Shown here in pieces: positions 36,383 through 45,660 of a stretch of 64,000 nucleotides of DNA. Origin of the DNA: Halorubrum halophilum (GTDB taxonomy: Archaea > Halobacteriota > Halobacteria > Halobacteriales > Haloferacaceae); contig NZ_BBJP01000013.1 of NCBI RefSeq assembly GCF_000739595.1, positions 1 to 64,000 on the forward strand, given 5' to 3'. Numbering within the stretch: position 1 is the first letter of the stretch; the number at the start of each line of letters is the position of its first letter. The notes beneath the pieces were generated by a model. It was given only the letters and a program-made list of their open reading frames with translations. It was not told where the DNA came from and did no database searches. Made by a program: the position numbers and the translations under genes.

Positions 36383-37272
36383 CTGGGGGGCCGCTCGCGG
36401 TGCTCCAACAGGCTCCCGAGCCGGACCCCGGTCCGGAAGAACTGGTCGTGTTTTGGCCGCTTCTCGTTCAACTCGGGTGGTTTCTCGTCGGCTTCTTGGC
36501 GGTCGTCCTGATCGGATGGCTGCTCGTCCAACCGGTTCTCAGGCGAGCCGTCCGACGACGGAACCGCAACAACGCGACCCTCCAAGCGGCCATCGTCCTG
36601 TACTTCCGTCTGGTCGTGGTCCTGGTGGGGACGCTCGTCGGGCTGGCGGTCGCCGGCTACGGGGAGTTCCTCAGCGACTCCGCGCTCGTCATCAGCGCGG
36701 TCGCGCTGGCGGTGGGGATCGCCGCACGCGAGGTGATCGGGTCGCTCGTCAGCGGGGTCGCGCTGGTTCTCGATCCGGAGTTCAACGTCGGCGACCACAT
36801 CGTGTGGAACGACGGGGAGGGGGTCGTGCAGTCGATCGCGCTCCGAATCACTCGCGTCGAGACCGCCGACGGCGAGCTCGTGACCATCCCGAACACGATA
36901 CTGACCGCACACGAGATCACCCGCCCCTACGGACGAGGAAATCATCGGATCGTGCAGAAACTCGGCGTCGGCTACGGAAACGACCTCGACGACGTGCTCC
37001 ACCATCTCACCGACGTCGCCGGTGAGACGAAGGGGATTCTCGCGGACCCGTCCCCGACCGCGTACGTCGACGAGCTCGGCGGCGACGGGGTTTCGATCCG
37101 GGTCCACTACTGGATCACCGACCCGACCCGACGCGACGTGTTCGCGATCCGGTCGGCGTACGCTCGGGCCGTCAAAGACCGGCTCGAAGCCGAAGGGATC
37201 GACGTCAGCCCGCCGGCTGAACGCGAGCTCTCCGGTCAAATTCGCCTTCGCGACCCCTCAGAACGGGACTGA
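36379..37272 (+). CDS. MscS family mechanosensitive channel
   Basis: The 297-residue channel (from ATG 36379; ATG 36301 would add 26 residues) has an N-terminal membrane region with about three helices (LLVQLGWFLVGFLAVVLIGW, LQAAIVLYFRLVVVLVGTLV), the pore helix region SALVISAVALAVGIAAREVI and GSLVSGVALVLDPEF, then the beta domain with GDHIVWNDGEGVVQSIALR and TIPNTIL. This is the standard small MscS design and opens on membrane tension to release solutes after hypo-osmotic shock. A C-terminal alpha/beta domain ends at RDPSERD. Confidence 0.9.
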   Translation: MTGGPLAVLQQAPEPDPGPEELVVFWPLLVQLGWFLVGFLAVVLIGWLLVQPVLRRAVRRRNRNNATLQAAIVLYFRLVVVLVGTLVGLAVAGYGEFLSDSALVISAVALAVGIAAREVIGSLVSGVALVLDPEFNVGDHIVWNDGEGVVQSIALRITRVETADGELVTIPNTILTAHEITRPYGRGNHRIVQKLGVGYGNDLDDVLHHLTDVAGETKGILADPSPTAYVDELGGDGVSIRVHYWITDPTRRDVFAIRSAYARAVKDRLEAEGIDVSPPAERELSGQIRLRDPSERD

Positions 37273-37428
37273 TCGACTGGCGCCCCGCGCTACGTCGGGA
37301 CACCGTCTCGGGTAGCCGGTCCCACGTGGACCCGAGCGCTCAACGCCCATACGGAAACGGGGTCAGACGTGATTAGACAGGCGTTACGGTGTGTGTATTT
37401 AAATGGTCTCGACAAGTAATCGGGTATC

Positions 37429-39336
37429 ATGAGCCCACCGCCGGGTAGTAGCGACGGGGATTTTTTCGCAGACACCGTCGACAGGGTAGCCCGTCAGGGG
37501 TCCCGTACTCTCGCTGAGAATCTTGCTGAGATGGTGAGTGACGGGGTCTATCAGTTGAGTTCCGATCTGCGCTTCGTCGCAGTCAACGAAGCGTTCGCGG
37601 CGATGACGGGGTACTCCCGGAACGAACTGCTCGAAGAGCACCTTTCAGTTCTGTTCAGTGACGAGAGCACCGAGCGTCTGGAAGATGAAATCGCGCAGCA
37701 GCGCGAGTTGCTTCCTCCCACCCCGATCGAACTATCGGGGCACGCTGCTCAGGGAGAACCGATCGAGTGTCTCGTCCGCGTGAGCGTGTTGTCTTCGGAC
37801 ACCGGACAGGGATCGCTCGGTGTCGTTCGGTCCGACGACGTGACGTATCCGTCCCCTCACGAGTCGACGCCGCGGGCCGACGATGTCCTGCCGAGTCCTC
37901 TCGAAGAGGAGGAAAGCGAACTGCGTCACGTCCTCGACCGCGTCTCGGACGGCTTTTTCGGACTCGACGACGAGTGGCGATTCACCTATCTCAACGACCG
38001 TGCAGCCGAAGTTCTCGGATTTTCTCCCGAGAACGCCACCGGAGAGGTACTCTGGGACCTGTTCCCGGAGGCCGTCGGCTCCCCCTTCCGGCGGAACTGT
38101 CTGCGAGCGATGCGCGAGCAGGAGTCCGCCTCGTTCGAGGCGTTCTTCCCGCCGCTGAACTCGTGGTTCGAGGTGTCGGTCTCCCCCTCCGTGACCGGAC
38201 TCTCGGTGTACTTCCGCGACGTCACCGAACGGCGGGAACGTCAGCAAGCGGTCCGCGACCGAGAACGGGAGCTCGAGGCGCACAAAGACTACGTCAACGA
38301 CGTTCTGAACGCGATCGACGATCTGTTCTACGTCATCGACAGAGCGGGGCGTTTCCGGCGGTGGAACGAGAGTGTCCGTTCCGTCACCGGCTACTCGGAC
38401 GAGGAACTCGAGGAGATGGGTCCGCTCGGCTTCATCGTCGAGGCAGATCGAGAGCGGGTCGCCGGCAGCATCGGCGAGACGTTCAAGACCGGAAACGGAC
38501 GCGTCGAGGCGTCTATCAGGACGAAAGGCGGAGAGACTGTTCCGATAGAGTTCGTCGCGTCGGTGATAGAGACGCCCGCTGACGAACGCATGATCGCGGG
38601 TATCGGGCGGGACATCAGCGAGCGCAACCAACGCCAACGACGGCTCGAAGAGTCCAACGAACGGCTCGAACAGTTCGCGTACGCCGCGTCTCACGACCTC
38701 CAAGAGCCCCTTCGGATGGTCTCCAGCTACCTCCAGCTCATCGAAGAGCGGTACGGGGACGCGCTCGACGACGACGGACAGGAGTTCCTCGACTTCGCCG
38801 TCGACGGCGCCGACAGAATGTGCGAAATGATAGACGGCCTGTTGGCGTACTCGCGGATCGAATCGGAGGGCGATTCGTTCGAGCCCGTCGAACTGGAGGC
38901 GGTCATCGAAGACGTCCAAGACGCCCTTCAGATGATGTGTGACGAGCACCGGGCCGAGATCACGACGGACTCCCTGCCACACGTCGAGGGAGACCGCGGA
39001 CAGCTGCGGCAACTGTTCCAAAACCTGTTGGACAACGCGATGGCGAACAGCGGCGACGCCCCGCCGGAGATACACGTCTCCGCCGAACGAGTCGGTGAGC
39101 GGTGGCTGGTCTCCGTTCGCGACGAGGGGATCGGGATCGATCCCGCCGACGCCGATCGCATCTTCGAGGTGTTCCAGAGCCTCGACGGTCCGGACGAGAA
39201 CGGGTCGGGGATCGGACTGGCGCTCTGTAAGCGAATCGTCGAGCGTCACGGGGGCAGTATCTGGGTCGACTCACAGGTGGGAGATGGGGCGACCTTTTCG
39301 TTTACCCTCCCGGCCGTCGGTGATGACGGTGAGTGA
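37429..39336 (+). CDS. Multi-PAS sensor histidine kinase
   Basis: This 635-residue soluble sensor has three PAS domains (about residues 35-150, 165-270 and 285-405), for example VSDGFFGLDDEWRFTYLNDR and IDDLFYVIDRAGRFRRWNES. The DHp region has the phospho-acceptor His at about 422 in YAASHDLQEPLRMVSSYLQL. The ATPase domain shows the N box LLDNAMANS, G1 VRDEGIGIDP and G2 GSGIGLALCKRIVERHGG. There is no membrane helix, so the signal is cytosolic (redox or light are typical for this group). A TATA box gtatttaaat at 37393 gives a leaderless start. The stop overlaps the receiver gene by 14 bases. Confidence 0.9.
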   Translation: MSPPPGSSDGDFFADTVDRVARQGSRTLAENLAEMVSDGVYQLSSDLRFVAVNEAFAAMTGYSRNELLEEHLSVLFSDESTERLEDEIAQQRELLPPTPIELSGHAAQGEPIECLVRVSVLSSDTGQGSLGVVRSDDVTYPSPHESTPRADDVLPSPLEEEESELRHVLDRVSDGFFGLDDEWRFTYLNDRAAEVLGFSPENATGEVLWDLFPEAVGSPFRRNCLRAMREQESASFEAFFPPLNSWFEVSVSPSVTGLSVYFRDVTERRERQQAVRDRERELEAHKDYVNDVLNAIDDLFYVIDRAGRFRRWNESVRSVTGYSDEELEEMGPLGFIVEADRERVAGSIGETFKTGNGRVEASIRTKGGETVPIEFVASVIETPADERMIAGIGRDISERNQRQRRLEESNERLEQFAYAASHDLQEPLRMVSSYLQLIEERYGDALDDDGQEFLDFAVDGADRMCEMIDGLLAYSRIESEGDSFEPVELEAVIEDVQDALQMMCDEHRAEITTDSLPHVEGDRGQLRQLFQNLLDNAMANSGDAPPEIHVSAERVGERWLVSVRDEGIGIDPADADRIFEVFQSLDGPDENGSGIGLALCKRIVERHGGSIWVDSQVGDGATFSFTLPAVGDDGE

Positions 39337-39796
39337 GCAGCTCCGTCAGCGCACCGCGGTTGATATCCTGCTGATCGAGGATAACCCGGGCGATATCCGT
39401 CTCACTCAAGAGGCGTTCGACGAGAGTCCCATCGCCAACACCCTCCACGTCGTGAACGACGGGGTCGACGCCTTGGCGTTCCTGAACAAGCGCGGCGACT
39501 ACGAGGACGTCCCGCGGCCCGATCTCATCCTCCTCGATCTCAATCTCCCTAGGAAAAACGGGGACGAGTTCCTCGAAGAGCTCCACGAGACGGCGCCTCG
39601 ACTCGCGCGTATCCCGGTGATCGTGTTGACGAGCTCCCAAGCCGAAGAGGACATCGTCACGTCCTACGAGCTACAGGCCAACGCCTATCTGACGGAGCCG
39701 GTGGACCCGTCCGAATTCATCGCTACCATTCAGTCGTTCGAAGAGTTCTGGATCGAGGTCGCTCGTCTCCCGTCACCCCGTGATACCCATGACTAA
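39323..39796 (+). CDS. Stand-alone response regulator (Rcp1-like)
   Basis: The 157-residue protein is a single receiver domain: acidic cluster at ILLIEDNPGD, phospho-acceptor Asp72 in LILLDLNLPRKNG, and Thr in VIVLTSSQAEED. The conserved Lys near the C-terminus of receivers, normally LTKPVD in this group, is Glu125 here (AYLTEPVDPS). This may change phosphotransfer or make the protein constitutively active or inactive. It overlaps the kinase gene (14 bp) and the following Bat-type gene (8 bp), so all three are expressed as one phosphorelay unit. Confidence 0.88.
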   Translation: MTVSEQLRQRTAVDILLIEDNPGDIRLTQEAFDESPIANTLHVVNDGVDALAFLNKRGDYEDVPRPDLILLDLNLPRKNGDEFLEELHETAPRLARIPVIVLTSSQAEEDIVTSYELQANAYLTEPVDPSEFIATIQSFEEFWIEVARLPSPRDTHD

Positions 39797-41495
39797 CGAC
39801 ACGCTCGATGTCCTTCTCATCGAGGACAATCCCGGCGATACCCGCCTCGTCGAGGAGATGCTCAAAAGTGCGGGGACGAGGCTCGATCGAATCGATCTCG
39901 ACGGGTCGACTCCCGCGGAGTCGTCGATCCACCACGAATCGACCCTCAAAGCGGGGGTGGAACGACTGTCCGAACGGGACGTTGACGTGATACTGCTCGA
40001 CTTGGGACTTCCCGATAGCGCCGGCTTCGACACGCTCGTCAGCGTCGTCGACGTGGCCGAGTTCACGCCCGTCGTCGTGCTTACGGGACAGGACGATCGC
40101 GATCTCGGAGTCCAGACGATCCAGCACGGGGCCCGCGACTACCTGGTGAAAGACGAGGTGACGAGCGACCTGCTGGTGCATTCGATCCAGTACGCGATCG
40201 AGCAGTCCCGCCAGGAGCGCGAGCGGATTCGGCACCGCGAGCAGCTGGAGGCGTTCAACCGACTGTACGGAATCAGCCAGGACGTTATCCACGCGCTCAT
40301 AACGAAATCGACGCGCGGGGGCCTCGAACGAGCGGTCTGTGAGAGACTCGTCGAATCCGACGCGTACGACTTCGCGTGGATAGGAGAGGTGAAACACTCG
40401 ACCGATCGGTTCTCGATCCGCGAATCCGCACCTGCAGACTGCGAATTCGACGCGGCGTCGATTCCGTTCGACGGCGACGCTGACGGGGAGCGGGCCGAAG
40501 CCAAAGCCGTTCGCACCCGAGCGGTACAGGTCGTCGGGGACATCGAAACGGCCGCCGATCCCGAACGCCGCCAAGAGCAGATTCGAGCGTGTGGGTATCG
40601 AACTGTGGCCGCGATACCCGTCGCCTACGGAAACGTCTTCTACGGCATTTTAGCGGTCTACGACGAGTTGCCGAACGTCTTCACCGAGGCCGACCGAGAG
40701 AACCTCTCGCGGCTAGGAGAGATCATCGGTCACGCCATTACCGCCGTCGAACGCAAAGACGCCCTGATGGGTGATACGGTGCTTCAGTTGACGTTCAGTC
40801 TGGGAGGCGAGACCGAAGGACTCGTCGCCGCATCGGCGCAGGGGTGGACCCTCGCGATCGAGCACCTCATCCGAACCGATCCCGGTATTCTCGCGTACGG
40901 GAGCGTCGAAGGGATCTCGAAGGCGGACTTTCACGAGGTCGTCGATCGCTCGACGCTGGTCGAAGACCTCCGAGTTCTCTCGCCCGAAGGCGACACGTTC
41001 AAAATCGAACTCACCACGAACTGGGGGGAGAAGCTGGTGCCGGAACTCGCGAAACACGGCGCCATCGTCACCGAGATCACCGTCGCAGACGGCGAGTTTC
41101 AGTTCGTCGTCGACGTTCCCCCGGGACGAAATAAACACCAGTTGGTCGAAATCGTCCAAGACCACTACCCGGACGCGACGCTTCGTGCCCAGTGGACGGT
41201 CGCCCGTGACGAACCGTCGATCGCCGACTTCCATTTGGCGTTCGAAAACCAACTCACCAAAAAACAACGCGCCGTGCTCAAGACGGCGTTCCACGCCGGC
41301 TACTTCGACTGGCCGCGACAGAGCACCGGCGAAGAGGTGGCCGAGCTCCTCGGTGTCACGCAGGCGACGTTCAGCGAGCACTTCCGGGGAGCCGAGCGTA
41401 CGCTGTTCGAAGCGGTGTTTGAGGGCATCGAGAGCGACGACGCGACGCCGGACTCGCCGTGGGAGCGGTCCGACCCGGACACGAACCACCAGTGA
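39789..41495 (+). CDS. Receiver-GAF-Bat regulator with HTH_10 domain
   Basis: The 568-residue protein (ATG 39789) has an N-terminal receiver (LLIEDNPGDTRLVEEMLKSA, acceptor Asp in VILLDLGLPDS, Lys in YLVKDE), a GAF-like domain from about 160 to 325 (FAWIGEV to VERKDALM), a Bat-type domain (about 330-480), and a C-terminal HTH_10 helix-turn-helix (KKQRAVLKTAFHAGYFDWPR, then STGEEVAELLGVTQATFSEH). It belongs to the bacterio-opsin-activator family. It is the last gene of the overlapping operon and is the likely transcription output of the kinase. Another HTH_10 protein is encoded at 50796. Confidence 0.9.
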   Translation: MTNDTLDVLLIEDNPGDTRLVEEMLKSAGTRLDRIDLDGSTPAESSIHHESTLKAGVERLSERDVDVILLDLGLPDSAGFDTLVSVVDVAEFTPVVVLTGQDDRDLGVQTIQHGARDYLVKDEVTSDLLVHSIQYAIEQSRQERERIRHREQLEAFNRLYGISQDVIHALITKSTRGGLERAVCERLVESDAYDFAWIGEVKHSTDRFSIRESAPADCEFDAASIPFDGDADGERAEAKAVRTRAVQVVGDIETAADPERRQEQIRACGYRTVAAIPVAYGNVFYGILAVYDELPNVFTEADRENLSRLGEIIGHAITAVERKDALMGDTVLQLTFSLGGETEGLVAASAQGWTLAIEHLIRTDPGILAYGSVEGISKADFHEVVDRSTLVEDLRVLSPEGDTFKIELTTNWGEKLVPELAKHGAIVTEITVADGEFQFVVDVPPGRNKHQLVEIVQDHYPDATLRAQWTVARDEPSIADFHLAFENQLTKKQRAVLKTAFHAGYFDWPRQSTGEEVAELLGVTQATFSEHFRGAERTLFEAVFEGIESDDATPDSPWERSDPDTNHQ

Positions 41496-41687
41496 TCGCT
41501 CGCACCCGTTGCGCTCGGGCGGGGCGAGCGGTCCGATCGACCACGTCGACGTTTTCGATCCGGGTCTCGAATGGGATCTAAATGTTACTTTTCATATCAA
41601 TATTAAGTCAGTATTACGGGACACATAACCGAAGATATCCCGCCAGACCGCGAATGGTATTTAAACCATAACAAAAATACGAGTGTA

Positions 41688-41924
41688 ATGGAAACGGTTC
41701 CTCACTTTAGCCTCTCCCACCTCGGTATGTCCGATCCTAATCGGGACTTGTCCGCGCCCGAGCGAGTGGTGACGATGTGACCTCGGTAACGGATCGAGGC
41801 CGCTCGATGGCTCGAACGGGCGGGCGTCGGCGTCAAACAGTCGCAGCTGGTCGACGACGTAACGGGTGCCATGAGAAGCCGAGTGCGAGACCGTGCCTTC
41901 GCATGGCCCGGGCGTTGCGGATAA
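41688..41924 (+). pseudogene. Possible decayed gene with two in-frame stops
   Basis: A TATA box (ggtatttaaacc) at about 41656 precedes ATG 41688 at leaderless spacing. The frame reads METVPHFSLSHLGMSDPNRD and onward, stops at 41778, stops again at 41787, then continues open with IEAARWLERAGVGVKQSQLV and DDVTGAMRSRVRDR to 41924. The protein-like composition on both sides of the stops suggests an inactivated small gene. No family is recognised. The surrounding 41496-41962 interval contains no other gene. Confidence 0.3.
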
Positions 41925-41962
41925 TTCATACTTAGAAACACAGGAGACTACCTAACAATCCG

Positions 41963-42976
41963 ATGGAGGCGCAATCGGAAGACAATGCTCCGAACGCCCT
42001 CGATCGATTTGGACGGGAGAATCCGGAGACCCAACGGTCCGACCGCGATCGGGGAAGCCTAAGCATGGCGGGGACGGTAATCGTTCACAACCCGGAGAGC
42101 GGAAGCGGCTCTCACACCGAGACGGTCCGGACTCGGGCGGATCTGTGTGGGTACGCGCTCGAACAGTCCGAGCAAGCCGGCGACGTGGTCGCGCTGACAC
42201 GGGAGGCCGCCGAGGCCGGATACTCGACGATCGTGGCCGCCGGCGGCGACGGGACGGTCAACGAAGTCGTTCAGGGGATCGACCGAGCCGACGCGTTCGA
42301 CGACGTCACGCTCGGCATTCTTCCGCTCGGGACGGGAAACAACTTCGCGAAACAGATCGGGATTACCGATATCGAGACGGCGTTTAGCGCCTTGGAGGAC
42401 GGTGCCCGGCGGACCATCGATATCGGGATGGCGACCGATCGACCCTTCGTGAACTCCTGTGTCGCGGGGTTGACCGCCGAGTCGGTTAGTGGGACCTCCG
42501 GGGAGTCGAAGTCCCGCATCGGTGGGCTGGCGTACGTGCTCACGACACTTCGGACCGTGACGGAGTTCGATCCGCTGCACCTCACTGTTGACAGCGGGAT
42601 GGGAGCGGGCGAACCCCCGACCTGGAGCGGCGAAGCGCTCTGTGTGATGGTCGGGAACGGCCGTCAGTTCGCGGCGGACGGGACCACACAGGCAAACATG
42701 GAAGACGGGCTCTTCGAGGTCGCGATCGTCAAGGACGTGCCCGCGATTGATCTGATGAGTGACGCGGTACTCGAGCGCCTGTTCGGACAGGATTCGGCGC
42801 ACATTGACCGGTTCCAGGCCGCATCGGTGGATATCAGGGGCCACTCAGCAGACCCCGTCAGATTCACTGTGGACGGGGATATCATCCAGCATCACGAACT
42901 CGATCTCAGCGTCCGATCGAACGTCCTGCAGCTCGTCGTCGGGGAGGAGTACGATCCCGTCCCGATGGACGCGTGA
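41963..42976 (+). CDS. Diacylglycerol kinase family lipid kinase
   Basis: The product (337 residues from ATG 41963, or 303 from ATG 42065) phosphorylates a lipid alcohol. The kinase core shows TVIVHNPESGSGSHTETV, the nucleotide-binding IVAAGGDGTVNEVVQGID and LGILPLGTGNNFAKQIGI, then the C-terminal beta domain ending in FTVDGDIIQHHELDLSVRS. The TATA-like catacttaga at 41927 puts a transcription start just before 41963, so I keep the longer form with a 34-residue acidic extension. Archaeal relatives act in lipid or undecaprenyl/diol recycling. Confidence 0.87.
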   Translation: MEAQSEDNAPNALDRFGRENPETQRSDRDRGSLSMAGTVIVHNPESGSGSHTETVRTRADLCGYALEQSEQAGDVVALTREAAEAGYSTIVAAGGDGTVNEVVQGIDRADAFDDVTLGILPLGTGNNFAKQIGITDIETAFSALEDGARRTIDIGMATDRPFVNSCVAGLTAESVSGTSGESKSRIGGLAYVLTTLRTVTEFDPLHLTVDSGMGAGEPPTWSGEALCVMVGNGRQFAADGTTQANMEDGLFEVAIVKDVPAIDLMSDAVLERLFGQDSAHIDRFQAASVDIRGHSADPVRFTVDGDIIQHHELDLSVRSNVLQLVVGEEYDPVPMDA

Positions 42977-43097
42977 GGCCGCCCAGTCGGTCTGCGGCTC
43001 ACAGGTCGACGAACTCACGAGAACGAGGGTCGGGCACGTGTATCGATACTCGCGATCGCAGTACAGCAGCCGAACCTCCCCGCCGAACCCGGACTCC

Positions 43098-43628
43098 TCA
43101 CTCGTAGGCCTCGCCGGACCGTTTCTCGAAGCTCACCCACGTCCCCAGCGTCAGTCCGTACACGACGTGTCCCACGTGGAATATCACCGCCTCGTCCGGC
43201 TCAAGCTCCTCGTCGAGGAGACGCTGAAAGACGAATCGGGTCCCGAAGACGGACAGGGCGAGACTGTACACGAGGGAGAGTGCGATCACGCTCAGGCCGT
43301 TCTCGCCTTCGGTATCGCAGCCCAGCGCGTCGATCACGACGCCGAACAGACCGCCCGCGACGCCCCCGTACAGGAAGTGCAGGACGAGGCCGATGCCGAG
43401 ATGCGTTTCCGGAGTCTCGCCGCCGCCGACGTATTTCGCCCAGAAGTCGGCGGTAGGCGGCAACGCGCGGAAGACCGGGAATCGGTAGAGGGTCATCAGC
43501 GCCGTGGCGATCAGGCCCCCGACGACGCCTCGAACGAGCCGCCGAAGGGGATGTACTCCGGAACTGGAGGCGATGTCGGATTCCGCGTCGGGTCCCTGGG
43601 GACTCGCGTCTGGAGAGTGAGTAGTCAC
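43098..43628 (-). CDS. Multi-pass membrane protein, haloarchaeal
   Basis: The 176-residue protein has an N-terminal Ser/Pro/Asp-rich leader of about 28 residues, then about four hydrophobic segments: RLVRGVVGGLIATALMTLYR, LGIGLVLHFLYGGVAGGLFG, LSVIALSLVYSLALSVFGTR and AVIFHVGHVVYGLTLGTWVS. Two segments contain His (LHFLYGG, FHVGHVVYG) that could bind heme or metal, but no family is certain. It lies downstream of the lipid kinase gene in convergent orientation. Confidence 0.7.
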   Translation of the reverse strand: MTTHSPDASPQGPDAESDIASSSGVHPLRRLVRGVVGGLIATALMTLYRFPVFRALPPTADFWAKYVGGGETPETHLGIGLVLHFLYGGVAGGLFGVVIDALGCDTEGENGLSVIALSLVYSLALSVFGTRFVFQRLLDEELEPDEAVIFHVGHVVYGLTLGTWVSFEKRSGEAYE

Positions 43629-43743
43629 AGGAGTACGTGTCTCACACGTCGGAATAGCCGTGCTCCCAATAAGCGTTAATTCCGAAGGAGCCTGCCGTAC
43701 TGGACGCTACGAGGGCCTTGGTGTCGGGTCGCCGTCGAGCCGG

Positions 43744-43947
43744 TTATTCGGTGTCGGAGAGTTTCTCGCGTTTCGCATTTTTCGCGATGCCCGCGAGTGC
43801 CGGGAACTTCCCGGCTAACCACGGCGTGAGATAAACCATCGCACCGATTACGACGGCAGTGACGAGCACGGCGCCGACCGGACCGACTCGCTTGCTCGCC
43901 AGCTTCCAGACCGTCCACGCGGTCCCGAGGAGTTGTAACGAGGCCAT
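43744..43947 (-). CDS. Small membrane protein
   Basis: The 67-residue protein starts at ATG 43947 (MASLQLLGTAWTVWKLASKR). It has one clear helix, GPVGAVLVTAVVIGAMVYLT, flanked by Lys/Arg-rich segments, and a second weak hydrophobic segment near WLAGKFPALAG. It begins four bases after the stop of the four-helix protein encoded at 43952, so the two are probably one transcription unit. Function is unknown. Confidence 0.6.
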   Translation of the reverse strand: MASLQLLGTAWTVWKLASKRVGPVGAVLVTAVVIGAMVYLTPWLAGKFPALAGIAKNAKREKLSDTE

Positions 43948-43951
43948 CGGA

Positions 43952-44308
43952 TTATACCCCGGGAACCCCGAACGCACCGATTCCGAGGTCAAGCAGCCCG
44001 TTCAACACGTAGAGGATGGCAAGCGCTGAGAGCCAAGCGACCACGCCGATGAGGCCCGCCTGGAGCCAGCCGCCCGGGTACCGCCAGTTGATGACGGCGA
44101 CGTACACGATCAGGGCGATGATGAGCCCGAAAATCGGTATCCAAGCCGTCAGCGCCCACGCGATGGCACCGATAAACGCGGTGATGACGGCGTGGCTATA
44201 GTCGTCAGTGTCCGCGATCACGCGGGCACTGATGTAGATCGCGAGTCCTCCGATTAAGAGCGCGACGATGAATGCAACTAACGAACCGACGATTCCTAGT
44301 GTTGTCAC
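43952..44308 (-). CDS. Four-helix small membrane protein
   Basis: The 118-residue protein is nearly all hydrophobic: IVGSLVAFIVALLIGGLAIY, AVITAFIGAIAWALTAWIPI, FGLIIALIVYVAVINWRYPG and LQAGLIGVVAWLSALAILYV. The pattern resembles haloarchaeal small membrane proteins without assigned role. It is followed immediately by the 67-residue protein gene. Start ATG 44308 is the first in frame and lies behind a promoter-like gap. Confidence 0.7.
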   Translation of the reverse strand: MTTLGIVGSLVAFIVALLIGGLAIYISARVIADTDDYSHAVITAFIGAIAWALTAWIPIFGLIIALIVYVAVINWRYPGGWLQAGLIGVVAWLSALAILYVLNGLLDLGIGAFGVPGV

Positions 44309-44405
44309 GCTTGGTCATCGCCGACCTACCAGCAAAAGACCAGAGCCAATATGTATTGGGTCGCCAGCGAGAATCGCCCGCCCTCGCGCATCGCGGCGGC
44401 CGGTC

Positions 44406-45644
44406 CTACGGCCGGTCACGGAAGAGCGCGAGGTGGCGGAGCGCCATGCGATTCTCGATCCCGCCCGCGAGGGCGCCCGACAGCACGCCCAGCGTGCTGA
44501 TGAAGCCGCCGACACGGACGAGGTCGGGAAGCCCGACGCTGGGGTCCTCGAGGCTCGGCCAGTTCGTCATCAGGTTCGGCGGGAAGACGGCGAGTTCGAT
44601 CAGGAGCATGATCGACCCGACGAGGACGAAGAGCCCGGTCATCGCCACGACAAGGATGAAAAACACCGTCACGTTCACCAGCGCCATGTGCTCGGTGATC
44701 ACCTGGCTGCGCTCTCGCGGGAAGGACAGCCGCTGGACGTACAGGAGGTGGACGGCGGCGGCGACGATGCTCCCGACCGCGAACAGCGCCGTGACGCGGT
44801 TAGTCAGGTTCAGTCCGACATCCCACGCCTCGGCGCTGAACACCAAGATTAGCGTCGGCGTCACCGCGGCCGTCGAGAGGCGCGGAAGCGAGAACGGAAG
44901 CAGCGGCGCGCGGCTCTGCAGGAGCGTCGAGGCGACGGTCCACGGGTTCCGAACGAGGCTCAGGGCGTGAAACGCCAGCCGTCGGAGCCGTCCACGCGAG
45001 ACGTTTTTCTCGGGGATTCGGGTGGCGATCTTCCCGAGGTGTTCGGTGACATCCACATCGAAGGGTGGGACGTTCCGCCGAGCGGGGTCGAACGAAAACG
45101 GCGCCATCACGCCGCCGTCACCGTGGTCCGCACCGAACACGTGCCCGAAGAGATGCACGAGGAGGGCAGCGGCGTTCCAGCGGACGGCCGCCGAATCGAG
45201 TGCCCGGACAGCCTCTAGACCGGGTCTCCGACGGAGCCGGCGCGTCGAAACGACGACCACGCGGGCGAGCGGGGACGCGAGCCCCTCGACGGACCGCTCC
45301 TCGCGCGTGGTCAGGGGCACGTCGGTCACGACGACCACGAGGTCGTACGGGCGCTTCACCATGTGAAGCGCGGCTTCGTCGAGGAACTCGGACGGCCGCC
45401 GCGGAGCGGCGTCGGCGAGCGGGTCCGGTTCGGCGCAGTGGACTCGCCAACTTGCGTCCGTGGCCGTCGCCAGCTCGTTGACGCCGTCGCGGGTCATCCG
45501 CTCGGCGAACGACTGCAGCGGCTCGACGTCCGCGCCCGGCGAATGCGCGATGAGGACCCCGACCTCGATCTGCGGCGCGGCCTCGCCGCCGCGTCGACCG
45601 TCCACTGTCTGCGGGTCGGACTGGACGGATTCGTCGTCAGTCAT
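44406..45644 (-). CDS. Membrane protein with degenerate metzincin-like domain
   Basis: The 412-residue protein has an N-terminal soluble domain (about 20-215) and a C-terminal membrane part with four or five helices (AAVTPTLILVFSAEAWDVGL, VTALFAVGSIVAAAVHLLYV, ALVNVTVFFILVVAMTGLFV, LVGSIMLLIELAVFP). The soluble part contains LLVHLFGHVFGADHGDGGVM, which matches the HxxxHxxGxxH zinc site of metzincins followed by a Met-turn-like Met, except that the catalytic Glu is Phe. Zinc binding without proteolysis is the simplest inference. The neighbouring genes encode other small membrane proteins and a GNAT enzyme. Confidence 0.65.
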   Translation of the reverse strand: MTDDESVQSDPQTVDGRRGGEAAPQIEVGVLIAHSPGADVEPLQSFAERMTRDGVNELATATDASWRVHCAEPDPLADAAPRRPSEFLDEAALHMVKRPYDLVVVVTDVPLTTREERSVEGLASPLARVVVVSTRRLRRRPGLEAVRALDSAAVRWNAAALLVHLFGHVFGADHGDGGVMAPFSFDPARRNVPPFDVDVTEHLGKIATRIPEKNVSRGRLRRLAFHALSLVRNPWTVASTLLQSRAPLLPFSLPRLSTAAVTPTLILVFSAEAWDVGLNLTNRVTALFAVGSIVAAAVHLLYVQRLSFPRERSQVITEHMALVNVTVFFILVVAMTGLFVLVGSIMLLIELAVFPPNLMTNWPSLEDPSVGLPDLVRVGGFISTLGVLSGALAGGIENRMALRHLALFRDRP

Positions 45645-45660
45645 TGCTTAGTAGCTCGTG

